From Burkholderia paludis (lineage in GTDB: Bacteria; Pseudomonadota; Gammaproteobacteria; Burkholderiales; Burkholderiaceae): a DNA stretch of 64,000 nt. The stretch covers positions 1 through 64,000 of the forward strand of contig NZ_JPGL01000024.1 of NCBI RefSeq assembly GCF_000732615.1, given 5' to 3'. The translations under genes and the position numbers were made by a program. How positions within the stretch are numbered: the first letter of the stretch is position 1; each line of letters starts with the position of its first letter. The notes under the pieces were generated by a model that saw only the letters and a list, made by a program, of their open reading frames with translations, was not told the origin of the DNA and searched no databases. This document shows positions 46,958-58,123 of this stretch, one piece after another.

Positions 46958-47708
46958 GTCGGCAAAGTATAGCGGAAATCCTTCCGGGGCGGATTGCCGC
47001 GGGCGGACGCGTCCGGCCATGGCGGCGCGCGCGGCGCAGCGGCCGCCGCGTCGCGAGCGTGCGCGTCACGCGCAGGTCACTGCAGGATCAACCGCAAATG
47101 CGCATCGGCCTGCTCGCCGGGGGGCTTCTGGAACCCGCCCTTCGCGAAGCGGTGCCACCGGCCGATCACGTAGCTGACGAGCAGGCTCGCGCGCGCGGCC
47201 GGATCGTAGTCGGCCGGCAGCACGAGCGGCGCCGCGCCGTCCTGCGGCGCGTCCGCCTCGGTGCGCGCGACCCGCAGGCATTGCTTGACGGTCGCCTCGA
47301 TGCGGTCGAGCAGCTGGTTCACGCGCTCGGTCAGCCGCTCGTCCTCGCCCACCAGCGCCTCGCCGGTCAGCACGCGCGTCATGCCGGGGTTCTTCGCGGC
47401 GAAATTGAGCATCGTCAGCCCGATCGTGCGCGCCTGCAGCACGCCGTTCGGCTCCTTCGCGACGATCTGGTTGACGAGCCCGAACAGCGCCTGCTCGATG
47501 AATTCGATCAGGCCTTCGTACATCTTCGCCTTGCTGGAGAAGTGCCGGTAGAGCGCCGCCTCCGACACGTCGAGCCGGGCCGCGAGCGCGGCGGTCGTGA
47601 TTTTCTCGGGCTTGGGCGCCTCGAGCATTGCCGCGAGCGTCTGCAGGATCATCACGCGGCGCTCGCCCGGTTTCGGGCGCGTGCGCGCGGGTGTGGCCTG
47701 GCTGTCCG

Positions 47709-49630
<1,922 letters not shown>

Positions 49631-49679
49631 CTATGCTTGTCGCGTGGGGCGACTTCCCGCCCGCTTCCGCGATTGCGCC

Positions 49680-49904
49680 ATGACCGATTCCGCCGTCGAC
49701 GCCCGTCCCGCTCCGCGCCGTGCGCGCTGCCCGCACTGCGGGCGCGGCTTCGACTGCGGCGCCCGCACGCAGCCGTTCGACTGCTGGTGCGCGTCGATGC
49801 CGGCGCTGCCCGGCGGCGTGCCGCCGGCCGCCGGCGCGCGCTGCCGCTGCCCCGAATGCCTGGCCGACGAGATCGCGCAACGGATGGCCGGCGCGGCCGG
49901 CTGA
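49680..49904 (+). CDS. Cysteine-rich CWC-family small protein
   Basis: Short protein of 74 residues with seven or so cysteines in a CPHCGRGFDCG...FDCWC...CRCPECLADE layout, the CWC pattern, probably binding zinc. The function is unknown. The ATG at 49680 is preferred because upstream sequence reads as composition-driven. It is divergent from argB and lies about 90 bases before the RegB-like kinase. Confidence 0.8.
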   Translation: MTDSAVDARPAPRRARCPHCGRGFDCGARTQPFDCWCASMPALPGGVPPAAGARCRCPECLADEIAQRMAGAAG

Positions 49905-49997
49905 CGGCGGCTGCCGGCGTCGCGCCGCGGGCCGGTTCGCGGCGTTTCGATCCGTCCCCGCTAGGGGCGTTGCCCGCTAAACGGGTAAACTGCCCGG

Positions 49998-51389
49998 ATG
50001 CAACGAATCACCACCACCGGGCGCGTCAACCTCAGTCACCTGTTCTGGCTCCGCAATCTCGCGATCATCGGCCAGCTCGTGACGATCGGCGTCGTACAGA
50101 CCTATTTCGGCGTGCATCTGCCTTTGCCGGCGATGCTGATGGTCATCGCGCTCGAAATCGTTTTCAACGCGCTGACCTGGGTGCGCGTGCTGCGCGCGCG
50201 GCCCGAGACCAATTTCGAGCTGCTCGGCCAGCTGTGGGTCGACCTCGGCGCGCTGTCCGCGCTGCTGTTCCTGTCGGGCGGCACGACCAATCCGTTCGTG
50301 TCGCTATACCTGCCTTCGCTCGCGATCGCGGCCGCCGTGCTGCCATGGCACCTGATGATCTGGCTCGCGGCGTTCGCGGTCGCCTGCTACGCGGCGCTCG
50401 GCTTCGATTCGGTGCCGCTCAACCTGGACAATCCCGCGAACCTGTTCGACTACTACCGCACCGGGATGTGGGCGAACTTCATGGTCAGCGTCGGGCTGAT
50501 CGCATGGTTCGTCGCACGCATGTCGAACGCGCTGCGCCAGCGCGACGCGGCGCTCGGCGCGGCCCAGCAACACCTGCTGCGCGACGAGCGCGCGGTCGCG
50601 CTCGGCGTGCAGGCCGCCACCGTCGCGCACGAGATGGGCACGCCGCTGTCGACGATCGCGATGCTCGCCGAGGAGCTGCGCGATGCGGCGCGCGCCGATC
50701 CGGGGCTGGCTCGCTACGAGGCCGACCTGAAGGTGCTCGAGGAGCAGATGACGCTCTGCACGTCCGCGCTCGCACGCCTGCGCAGCCGCGCGAGCGCACC
50801 CGCCAGCCGCCAGCCGGTCGACGACTGGCTCGACACGTTCGTCGAGCACTGGCGCCTGCGGCATCCTCACGTGCAGTTCGAGCTGCTCGGCGCGCGACCG
50901 GCGGGCGTCGCGCTCGACGACACGGTCGCGGCCGGCCAGATCCTGACGATCCTGCTCGACAATGCGGCGCGGGCGAGCCCGCAGCGCGTGACGCTGGCCG
51001 CGAAGGTCGCGCACGGCGGCGCGGCCGACGAGATCGAATTCGAGGTATGCGACGACGGGCCCGGCATTCCGACCGCGCTGCGCGAATCGCTCGGCGCGAT
51101 GCCGGTCGACAGCACGCAGGGCGGGCACGGGGTCGGCCTGTATCTCGCGTTCAGCGCGGCCGCGCGGCTCGGCGGCGAAATCGAGCTGTCCGATGTCGCG
51201 CCGCGCGCCGCGGGCGGCAACGGACGCAGTGCGGCGAACGGTCACGCCCCGGCGGGATCGGGCCCCCGCACGGGGCCGCACGCTGCCGGCACGCCGGACA
51301 GCCGTGCGGCCGCCGCGCGCGGCACGCGCGCTGTGCTGCGCCTGCCGGTCGTGCGCGTCGCGGCGCCGGCCGCCTCAACCAACACGTAG
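49998..51389 (+). CDS. regB: RegB/PrrB-type redox sensor histidine kinase
   Basis: Membrane sensor kinase of 463 residues with six N-terminal transmembrane segments (about 18-175). The quinone-binding heptapeptide GGTTNPF (94-100) is the RegB hallmark GGxxNPF. The H-box is VAHEMGTPLSTIAML with His211. Cys254 in MTLCTSAL sits where RegB has its redox-active cysteine. The ATPase domain has ILLDNAARASP, DDGPGIP and GHGVGLYLA. The last ~60 residues are Gly/Ala/Arg-rich. It is followed by regA after 13 bases and should tune respiration genes to the quinone pool. Confidence 0.93.
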   Translation: MQRITTTGRVNLSHLFWLRNLAIIGQLVTIGVVQTYFGVHLPLPAMLMVIALEIVFNALTWVRVLRARPETNFELLGQLWVDLGALSALLFLSGGTTNPFVSLYLPSLAIAAAVLPWHLMIWLAAFAVACYAALGFDSVPLNLDNPANLFDYYRTGMWANFMVSVGLIAWFVARMSNALRQRDAALGAAQQHLLRDERAVALGVQAATVAHEMGTPLSTIAMLAEELRDAARADPGLARYEADLKVLEEQMTLCTSALARLRSRASAPASRQPVDDWLDTFVEHWRLRHPHVQFELLGARPAGVALDDTVAAGQILTILLDNAARASPQRVTLAAKVAHGGAADEIEFEVCDDGPGIPTALRESLGAMPVDSTQGGHGVGLYLAFSAAARLGGEIELSDVAPRAAGGNGRSAANGHAPAGSGPRTGPHAAGTPDSRAAAARGTRAVLRLPVVRVAAPAASTNT

Positions 51390-51402
51390 ACGGAGAAACC
51401 AC

Positions 51403-51945
51403 ATGAGCGAGAACAATTTCCTGGTGATCGACGACAACGAGGTGTTCGCGGGCACGCTCGCGCGCGGCCTCGAGCGCCGCGGTTACGCGGTCCAGCAGGC
51501 GCACGACAAGGAGACGGCGCTCAGGCTCGCGGCCGGCGGCAAGTTCCAGTTCATCACGGTCGACCTGCACCTGGGCGAGGATTCGGGCCTGAGCCTGATC
51601 GCGCCGCTGTGCGACCTGCAGCCCGATGCGCGGATCCTGGTGCTGACCGGCTACGCGAGCATCGCGACCGCCGTGCAGGCCGTGAAGGAAGGCGCCGACA
51701 ACTATCTCGCAAAACCCGCGAACGTCGAGTCGATCCTGGCCGCGCTGCAGACCAACGCGACCGAGGTGCAGGCCGACGAAGCGCTCGAGAATCCGGTGGT
51801 GCTGTCGGTCGACCGGCTCGAATGGGAGCACATCCAGCGCGTATTGTCCGAGAACAACAACAACATCTCGGCAACCGCGCGCGCGCTGAACATGCACCGC
51901 CGCACGCTGCAGCGCAAGCTCGCGAAGAAGCCGGTTAGGCAGTAA
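51403..51945 (+). CDS. regA: RegA/PrrA-type response regulator
   Basis: Global redox response regulator of 180 residues. Receiver residues 1-120 have acidic pocket DDN (10-12), phospho-Asp54 in ITVDLHLGED and the conserved Lys in YLAKPANVES. A short linker with prolines leads to the Fis-type helix-turn-helix (about 140-178, ISATARALNMHRRTLQRKLAKK). Size and motifs match RegA/ActR/PrrA. It is the partner of the kinase just upstream. Confidence 0.94.
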   Translation: MSENNFLVIDDNEVFAGTLARGLERRGYAVQQAHDKETALRLAAGGKFQFITVDLHLGEDSGLSLIAPLCDLQPDARILVLTGYASIATAVQAVKEGADNYLAKPANVESILAALQTNATEVQADEALENPVVLSVDRLEWEHIQRVLSENNNNISATARALNMHRRTLQRKLAKKPVRQ

Positions 51946-51957
51946 GCGGCGGGCGGC

Positions 51958-52323
51958 TCAGGCGGCCGGGAGGCGGTCGCGCGCGAGCCGCGCGGCGATT
52001 TCCGGCTTGAGCTGGAGCGTCATCAGCGCGGTTTCGATCGCGTAGCCGACGTGCACGGCGATCACGCCGCACACCGCGCCCGCCAGGCCGGACAGGGCCG
52101 ACGCGGACAGCATCCCGCGCATCGCGAACGAGATGCCGGCGAACACCGGCAGTATCAGCAGCGTGGCGCCGGCGAGCGAGCCCGGCAACGCCAGCGACAG
52201 CGCGACGTAGTAGCGGCGGCGCGAGTCCCGCCGGATCCGCAGGAAGATCCAGCGGAGGTCGGCGCGCGTCAGCGACCGCAATTCCGGCACGACACGGCCG
52301 GCGATGGAAGGGTAGACGATCAT
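51958..52323 (-). CDS. Small inner-membrane protein, unknown function
   Basis: Protein of 121 residues with a basic N-terminal third (RADLRWIFLRIRRDSRRRY) and two to three hydrophobic helices (about 42-72 and 74-100). I recognise no family. It is convergent with regA, with only 12 bases between stops. Codon use is ordinary for this genome, which supports it being a real gene. Confidence 0.7.
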   Translation of the reverse strand: MIVYPSIAGRVVPELRSLTRADLRWIFLRIRRDSRRRYYVALSLALPGSLAGATLLILPVFAGISFAMRGMLSASALSGLAGAVCGVIAVHVGYAIETALMTLQLKPEIAARLARDRLPAA

Positions 52324-52451
52324 CGTCGAGAGCGACCCGGTGACGGCAGGCCGGCGAACCGGCGGGCGGGCGAACGATGCGCCCGGCAGACGTCATGATA
52401 GGTCGCGATCCGGATGCCGGCCAGAGGGCGGCTTCGCATGCGCGCGTCGCG

Positions 52452-52491
52452 CAAACGAAAACGGGCGGCCCCGAACAAGGAACCGCCCGTT
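52452..52491 (-). terminator. Terminator of the hslVU operon
   Basis: On the minus strand AACGGGCGG (52483-52491) pairs with CCGCCCGTT (52460-52468), followed by TTCGTTTG. It lies about 30 bases past the hslU stop. Confidence 0.82.
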
Positions 52492-52519
52492 CCGCAGCCG
52501 GCAACGCGTGCCGCGCGCG

Positions 52520-53863
52520 TTACAGCACGTAGCGCGACAGGTCTTCGTCCTGCGACACTTCGCCGAGTGCGCGGTCGACATACTGCGCGTCGATCGTCAC
52601 GCGCTCGCCGGCGTGGTTGCCGGCCGAGAACGACACTTCCTCGAGCAGCTTCTCGATCACCGTGTACAGCCGGCGCGCGCCGATGTTCTCGGTTTTCTCG
52701 TTGACCGCGAACGCGATCTCCGCCAGCCGGCGGATGCCGTCGTCGGCGAATTCGAGTTGCACGTCCTCGGTCGCGAGCAGCGCCTGGTACTGCTTGACGA
52801 GGCTCGCATCGGTCGCGACGAGGATCGCCTCGAAATCGTTCACCGACAGCGAATCGAGCTCGACGCGGATCGGGAAGCGGCCCTGCAGTTCCGGAATCAG
52901 GTCGCTCGGCTTCGCGAGGTGGAACGCGCCGCTCGCGATGAAGAGGATGTGATCGGTCTTCACCATCCCGTACTTCGTGTTGACCGTCGTGCCTTCAACG
53001 AGCGGCAGCAGGTCGCGCTGCACACCCTGGCGCGACACTTCGCCGCCGCTGCCTTCGTTGTTGCGCGACGTGATCTTGTCGATCTCGTCGAGGAACACGA
53101 TGCCGTTCTGCTCGACGTTCTGCACGGCCTTCGTCTTCACTTCCTCGTCGTTCAGCATCTTCGCCGCTTCCTCGTCGGTCAGCAGCTTCAGCGCTTCCTT
53201 GATCTTCACCTTGCGGCGTTGCTTCTTGCCGCTGCCGAGGTTCGAGAACATCGAGCGGATCTGCTCGGTCATCTCTTCCATCCCCGGCGGCGCCATGATG
53301 TCCATGCCGGCTGACGGCTGCTCGAGGTCGAGTTCGACTTCCTTGTCGTCGAGCTGGCCTTCGCGCAGGCGCTTGCGGAACGTCTGGCGCGTCGCGTTGT
53401 TGTCGTCGTTCGCGTGCTCGGCGTTGCCGCCGAAGCCCACCGCGCGCGGCTGCGGCAGCAGGATGTCGAGGATGCGGTCTTCCGCCTGGTCGGTCGCCTT
53501 GCTGCGCACCTTGCGCATCTCGGTCTCGCGCGTCTGCTTGACCGAGATCTCGATCAGGTCGCGCACGATGCTGTCGACGTCGCGGCCGACGTAGCCGACT
53601 TCGGTGAACTTGGTCGCTTCGATCTTGATGAACGGCGCGTCGGCGAGCTTCGCGAGGCGGCGCGCGATTTCGGTCTTGCCGACGCCCGTCGGCCCGATCA
53701 TCAGGATGTTCTTAGGCGTGATTTCCTGGCGCAGCGGATCGGCGACCTGCTGGCGGCGCCAGCGGTTGCGCAGCGCGACCGCGACGGCCTTCTTCGCCTT
53801 CGCCTGGCCGATGATGTGCTTGTCGAGTTCCGAGACGATCTCGGCAGGGGTCATGGTGCTCAT
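52520..53863 (-). CDS. hslU: HslU, ATPase subunit of the HslVU protease
   Basis: AAA+ unfoldase of 447 residues that feeds substrates to HslV. Walker A is [12 protein letters not shown], Walker B is [11 protein letters not shown], and the sensor and arginine-finger regions follow ([11 protein letters not shown]). The intermediate I-domain spans about 110-240. It ends DEDLSRYVL; the last residues enter HslV to activate it. It lies 10 bases downstream of hslV. Confidence 0.97.
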   Translation of the reverse strand: MSTMTPAEIVSELDKHIIGQAKAKKAVAVALRNRWRRQQVADPLRQEITPKNILMIGPTGVGKTEIARRLAKLADAPFIKIEATKFTEVGYVGRDVDSIVRDLIEISVKQTRETEMRKVRSKATDQAEDRILDILLPQPRAVGFGGNAEHANDDNNATRQTFRKRLREGQLDDKEVELDLEQPSAGMDIMAPPGMEEMTEQIRSMFSNLGSGKKQRRKVKIKEALKLLTDEEAAKMLNDEEVKTKAVQNVEQNGIVFLDEIDKITSRNNEGSGGEVSRQGVQRDLLPLVEGTTVNTKYGMVKTDHILFIASGAFHLAKPSDLIPELQGRFPIRVELDSLSVNDFEAILVATDASLVKQYQALLATEDVQLEFADDGIRRLAEIAFAVNEKTENIGARRLYTVIEKLLEEVSFSAGNHAGERVTIDAQYVDRALGEVSQDEDLSRYVL

Positions 53864-53873
53864 GGTGCTGTCC

Positions 53874-54410
53874 TTACTCGATCGTTTCGATGATGCGGTT
53901 GTGGTTCGTATAGATGCACATGTCGCCGGCGATTTCGAGCGACTTCTCCACGATCTCGCGCGGCGACAGATCGGTGTTCTCCGCGAGCGCGCGGGCCGCG
54001 GCCTGCGCATACGCGCCGCCCGAGCCGATCGCGCAGATGCCTTCCTCGGGGTCGAGCACGTCGCCGTTGCCGGTGATCACGAGCGTGGTGGTCGCATCGG
54101 CCGTGATCAGCATCGCCTCGAGGCGACGCAGCATCCGGTCGGTGCGCCAGTCCTTCGCGAGCTCGACGGCCGCACGGGTCAGGTTGCCCTGGTGCTTCTC
54201 GAGCTTCGCCTCGAAGCGGTCGAGCAGCGAGAACGCATCGGCGGTGCCGCCCGCGAATCCGACCAGCACCTGGTTGTTGTAGATCCGCCGCACTTTCCGC
54301 GCGCCACCCTTCATGACGATGTTGCCGAGGGTTACCTGGCCGTCGCCGCCGAGCGCGACCTTGTCGCCGCGCCGGACCGAAACGATGGTCGTGCCGTGAA
54401 ATTGCTCCAT
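53874..54410 (-). CDS. hslV: HslV, peptidase subunit of the HslVU protease
   Basis: Proteasome-like threonine protease of 178 residues. A six-residue propeptide (MEQFHG) precedes the catalytic Thr in [18 protein letters not shown]. This differs from E. coli HslV, where only the initiator Met is removed. The [14 protein letters not shown] segment near the C-terminus is conserved. AAGGA lies upstream of the ATG. A heat-shock-type promoter is possible at 54509-54535. Confidence 0.97.
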   Translation of the reverse strand: MEQFHGTTIVSVRRGDKVALGGDGQVTLGNIVMKGGARKVRRIYNNQVLVGFAGGTADAFSLLDRFEAKLEKHQGNLTRAAVELAKDWRTDRMLRRLEAMLITADATTTLVITGNGDVLDPEEGICAIGSGGAYAQAAARALAENTDLSPREIVEKSLEIAGDMCIYTNHNRIIETIE

Positions 54411-54508
54411 CTGCGTTCCTTGAGAAAAACGGGGAAGAGTCGGGCGGCGCGAGGCGCCGCCGCGTAAAGCGCAGTGCGCCGGGAAGCGGCCCGGCGCGCG
54501 TCCGTTTC

Positions 54509-54535
54509 ATTTTAGGGCGGGCGCCGGGATATCAA
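54509..54535 (-). promoter_or_regulatory. Candidate sigma-32 promoter of hslVU
   Basis: On the minus strand TTGATAT (54529-54535) sits upstream of CGCCCTAAAAT (54509-54519), resembling the heat-shock CTTGAAA / CCCCATNT pair, about 100 bases before hslV. hslVU is a known sigma-32 target in related bacteria; the match here is approximate. Confidence 0.45.
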
Positions 54536-54583
54536 GAGGCGGGCGGCAAATCGGCGGGCCGGCACACCGGGAACCGGTGCCGG

Positions 54584-54617
54584 AAAAACAAAAAGCGCGC
54601 GGCAGGCCGCGCGCTTT
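54584..54617 (-). terminator. Terminator of dksA
   Basis: On the minus strand AGCGCGCGGC pairs with GCCGCGCGCT (54594-54603 with 54606-54615), followed by TTTTTGTTTTT. It lies about 36 bases past the dksA stop. Confidence 0.92.
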
Positions 54618-54652
54618 CGGGAAGCAGCGTGTCGGAGCGGAACGCCGCTCGA

Positions 54653-55069
54653 TCAGTCGCCGAACAGCTTCTGGCGCAACTCGCGACGCTCCTGCGCCTC
54701 GAGCGACAGCGTGGCGGTCGGACGGGCGAGCAGCCGCGGAATGCCGATCGGCTCGCCGGTTTCCTCGCACCAGCCGTAATCGCCGGAATCGATGCGGGCG
54801 AGCGACTGCTGAACCTTCTTGAGGAGCTTGCGTTCGCGATCGCGCGTACGCAGCTCGAGCGCGTGCTCTTCCTCGATCGTCGCGCGATCGGCGGGATCGG
54901 GCACGATCACCGTCTCGCGCAGGTTCTCGGTCGTCTGGCCTGCATTCTTGAGGATGTCCGCCTGCAACTGTTCGAGCCGATTTTTGAAGAAGGCGAGCTG
55001 ATCCTCATTCATGTAATCCTTGTCGCTCATCTTCAGGATTTCGGCTTCGGTCAAGAGTTTCTTCGTCAT
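54653..55069 (-). CDS. dksA: RNA polymerase-binding factor DksA, cysteine-poor form
   Basis: Secondary-channel regulator of 138 residues that sensitises RNA polymerase to ppGpp. The coiled-coil tip keeps DPADRA (58-63), equivalent to the DxxDxA needed for activity. The globular domain has GWCEETGEPIGIPRLLARPTATLSLEAQ, where the four zinc cysteines of E. coli DksA read C101, T104, S122 and A125. Three of four are lost, so it should fold without zinc. The C-terminal helix is short. This is probably the main DksA of this organism. It sits upstream of hslVU. Confidence 0.93.
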   Translation of the reverse strand: MTKKLLTEAEILKMSDKDYMNEDQLAFFKNRLEQLQADILKNAGQTTENLRETVIVPDPADRATIEEEHALELRTRDRERKLLKKVQQSLARIDSGDYGWCEETGEPIGIPRLLARPTATLSLEAQERRELRQKLFGD

Positions 55070-55553
55070 CTGCTTGCTTCTTCAATGTGCGGCAAATCGA
55101 CAGATATTGCCTGCACTTTGGGATTACCCGCAACCGCGCTTGCAATCATTTGCGATTTGCCGCCGCGGGGCCGAAAGCCTCTGGAAAACCGGTTCTCAAA
55201 TACCAGGATAGGCCTGGCGCGGAGTTGCGCGCGCTGCGAACCGGTGTGCTGCGCGGCACTTCGCATCGGCCGTGGCCGGGAGGCGGATTGGCGATCCGGC
55301 GCGGTTGCGATGCCCGGAAAACTGGTTCAGCAAGAACCGGGCCTATTTGTTGCCGTACTCCAGCGGGCACGTATTGTAACTGAATCGCAAGTGGGCGCCG
55401 TATCGGGTCGATCCCCGTCGGCTGCGCCAATATCTAGAAAATATAACGCGCAAATCGCGAAAAAGCGATGACGGCGAAACCCTGCCCGGAAAGGGCGCCG
55501 CGCGCCCGCCGCAGCCGCCCGGAACGGCGGCCGTGGGCGGGCGCCCGGATGCG
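55070..55553. other. Intergenic region upstream of dksA
   Basis: 484 noncoding bases with lower G+C than the genes beside it. Two imperfect copies of GGAAAAC(C/T)GGTTC occur (about 55185 and 55316), with a third related GAACCGG element between and after them. I cannot assign the dksA promoter with confidence. No small gene is supported on either strand. Confidence 0.45.
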
Positions 55554-56633
55554 TCAGGCGAGGCAGGCGTCCAGGCCGTCGGTGATCAGGTCCTGCGGCA
55601 GGTCGACGCCGATGAACACCATCTTGCTGGTCTTCTTCTCGATCGGCAGCCACTTCGCGGCGAGGTCGCTGCCCATCATCTGGTGCACGCCCTGGAACAC
55701 GACCTTGCGGTCGACGCCCTTCATGAACAGCACGCCCTTGTAGCGCAGCATCCGCTCGCCGTAGATCTGCAGGATGCCGCCGAGGAAGTCTTCCAGCTTG
55801 TTCGGGTCGAACGGGCGGTCGTTGCGGTACACGAACGACTTGATCTTGTCGTCGTGGTGCGCATGGTGGTGATGGTGGTGGCCGTGGTCGTGATCGTGCG
55901 CGCATTGGCCGTGATCGTGGTCGCAATTCGCGTGATCGTGATCATGGCCGTGATCGTGGTGGTGGTGCGCGTGGTCGTCCTCGGCGAGGAAGTCGGGGTC
56001 GATCTCGAGCTTCGCGTTCAGGTTGAAGCCGCGCAGGTCGAAGATTTCCTTGATGTCCGCTTCGCCGAAGTTCACGACCCTGACCGCGGCCTTCGGGTTC
56101 ATGTGCAGCAGCCGGTGCTTGAGGCCGGCGACGGTCTGGTCGTCGACGAGATCCGATTTCGTGATGAACAGGCGGTCGGCGAACCCGACCTGGCGCTGCA
56201 CGACCTCGTGCTCGTCGAGCTGCGCATTCGCGTGCTTCGCGTCGACCAGCGTGATGATCGCGTCGAGCAGGAAATCGTCGGCGATCTCGCTGTCGATGAA
56301 GAAGGTTTGCGCGACGGGGCCGGGGTTCGCCAGGCCGGTGGTTTCGATCACGATGCGGTCGAAGTCGAGCTTGCCTTCGCGCTTCTTCGCGGCCAGGTCG
56401 CCGAGCGCGCGGGCGAGGTCGCCGCGGATCGTGCAGCAGATGCAGCCGTTGCTCATCTGGATGATCTGCTCGTTCGAATCCTGCACGAGGATTTCGTTGT
56501 CGATGTTCTCTTCGCCGAACTCGTTCTCGATCACGGCGATCTTCATGCCGTGCTGTTCGTTCAGGATGCGCTTGAGCAGCGTCGTCTTGCCGCTGCCGAG
56601 GAAGCCGGTAAGGATGGTGACGGGAGTGGCCAT
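55554..56633 (-). CDS. CobW/COG0523 GTPase with His-rich metal-binding loop
   Basis: G3E-family GTPase of 359 residues, a likely zinc metallochaperone of the ZigA/YciC type. Walker A is GFLGSGKTTLL, the family metal motif CxCC is C64-I-C66-C67, and the base-recognition motif is ITKSDLVDD. A linker at residues 221-260 has 22 histidines in 40 residues plus Asp and Cys, an extended metal-buffering loop. The C-terminal CobW_C domain follows. The ATG at 56633 is chosen because the P-loop follows at residue 10. Zur control is common in the family, but I did not find a convincing Zur box. Confidence 0.93.
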   Translation of the reverse strand: MATPVTILTGFLGSGKTTLLKRILNEQHGMKIAVIENEFGEENIDNEILVQDSNEQIIQMSNGCICCTIRGDLARALGDLAAKKREGKLDFDRIVIETTGLANPGPVAQTFFIDSEIADDFLLDAIITLVDAKHANAQLDEHEVVQRQVGFADRLFITKSDLVDDQTVAGLKHRLLHMNPKAAVRVVNFGEADIKEIFDLRGFNLNAKLEIDPDFLAEDDHAHHHHDHGHDHDHANCDHDHGQCAHDHDHGHHHHHHAHHDDKIKSFVYRNDRPFDPNKLEDFLGGILQIYGERMLRYKGVLFMKGVDRKVVFQGVHQMMGSDLAAKWLPIEKKTSKMVFIGVDLPQDLITDGLDACLA

Positions 56634-56832
56634 GTCGGTCGCCTGTGGTTCGTGAATCGGGGTCAAAACCAGGATGTGCGTCGCGCCCGGGCGTTGCCAG
56701 CCGGGGCGCACAACCATCCATTGAAACATACCTGTCAAGCCCCCGCCCGTCGTCCGAACGACGGGCGGGAGCGCGGATCCGCCGGGCGCGGAATGGCGGC
56801 CGGCGGACGGTTACGCGCGTAGATCGGGGCGA

Positions 56833-58047
56833 TCAGACGATTTGCAACAGCAGGCCCTTCAGATATTCGCCTTCCGGGAACGCGGCGAGCAGCGGGTGAT
56901 CGACGCCCGCGCCGAGCCGCTTCAGGATGCGCGCGTCGACCTTCGCGTCGGCGGCGGCGCCCGCGACGATCTTCTGGAACAGGTCCATGTCGATCGCGCC
57001 CGAGCACGAGTACGTGAACAGCAGGCCGCCCGGACGCAGCAGCTTGAAGCCGCTCAGGTTGATGTCCTTGTACGCGCGCGCCGCGCGGTCGACGCTGTCG
57101 CGGGTCGGCGCGAACTTCGGCGGGTCGAGCACGATCAGGTCGAAACGCTCGCCTTCGTCGACGAGGCGGCGCAGCGTCTTGAACGCGTCGGCGTCGAGCC
57201 AGGTCGCGCGGGCGGCGTCGAAGCCGTTGGCCACGACGTTCTGCTGCGCGAGCGCGAGCGCGTCGCCCGAAGAATCGATCGACACGACGCGCTTCGCGCC
57301 GCCCTTGAGCGCCGCGAGCGAGAAGCCGCCCGTGTAGCAGAAGCAGTTCAGCACGTCGCGGTCGGCCGCATACTGCGCGACGAGCGCGCGGTTGTCGCGC
57401 TGGTCGACGTAGAAGCCCGTCTTGTGGCCGTTCGGCACGTCGACGTGATAGCGCACGCCGTTTTCGTTCGAGATCAGCGTCGCCGGCGGCGCATCGCCGG
57501 CCAGCACGCCGGTCGTCTGTTCGAGCCCTTCCTTGTCGCGGATCGACACGTCCGAGCGCTCGTACACGTTCGGGCAGCCGGTCGCGCCGCTGAGCGCCGC
57601 GACGAGCGCGTCCTTCCACGCCTCGACGCCGGCGGCCATGAACTGGCAGACGAGCTGGCCGCGCGGCGCCGCGCCGGCTTCGGCGGTGTCCGCGACGTAG
57701 TAGTCGACGATCAGCCCCGGCAGCCCGTCGGCTTCGCCGAACACGAGCCGCACCGCGCCCGTGCCCGACACCATCGACGTGCGGTGCGCGACCGCGCGCT
57801 GCACGCGGCGCTTGAAGAACGCGTGGTCGATCGGCTCGTTCTCGTCGAAGCTCCAGACGCGCACGCGAATCTGCGACTGCGGGCTGTAGGCGCCGCGCGC
57901 GAGGAAGCGGCCGTCGTGCGCGCGCACGATCACGGTCGCGCCGGGCGCGGGCTTGCCGTCGACGCGGTCGATCGCATTGGCGTAGATCCACGGATGGCGG
58001 CGCAGCAGCGATTTTTCCTTGGACGGCTTGAGGGTGACGGTTTGCAT
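56833..58047 (-). CDS. rlmI: 23S rRNA (cytosine C5)-methyltransferase, RlmI-like
   Basis: Class I SAM-dependent methyltransferase of 404 residues. The N-terminal PUA domain (about 1-80, MQTVTLKPSKEKSLLRRHPWI) binds RNA. An EEHEE-type middle domain is followed by the Rossmann core with NCFCYTGGFSLAA (SAM site), VLDPPKFAP (motif IV) and FTYSCSGAID, whose Cys is the likely nucleophile. E. coli RlmI acts on C1962 of 23S rRNA. It is on the same strand as xerC with a 76-base gap. Confidence 0.9.
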   Translation of the reverse strand: MQTVTLKPSKEKSLLRRHPWIYANAIDRVDGKPAPGATVIVRAHDGRFLARGAYSPQSQIRVRVWSFDENEPIDHAFFKRRVQRAVAHRTSMVSGTGAVRLVFGEADGLPGLIVDYYVADTAEAGAAPRGQLVCQFMAAGVEAWKDALVAALSGATGCPNVYERSDVSIRDKEGLEQTTGVLAGDAPPATLISNENGVRYHVDVPNGHKTGFYVDQRDNRALVAQYAADRDVLNCFCYTGGFSLAALKGGAKRVVSIDSSGDALALAQQNVVANGFDAARATWLDADAFKTLRRLVDEGERFDLIVLDPPKFAPTRDSVDRAARAYKDINLSGFKLLRPGGLLFTYSCSGAIDMDLFQKIVAGAAADAKVDARILKRLGAGVDHPLLAAFPEGEYLKGLLLQIV

Positions 58048-58123
58048 GGTGAGATCGAAATGGGCCGTGCGCGAAGCGGACCGTTGCCGGTTGCCGCGCG
58101 CGGCGGGTAACACGGGAGGCGCG

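Noticed and set aside
55070-55553. Repeated GGAAAAC(C/T)GGTTC elements upstream of dksA as a CRISPR or iteron array
   Set aside because: Only two or three imperfect copies with uneven spacing; no cas or replication genes nearby.
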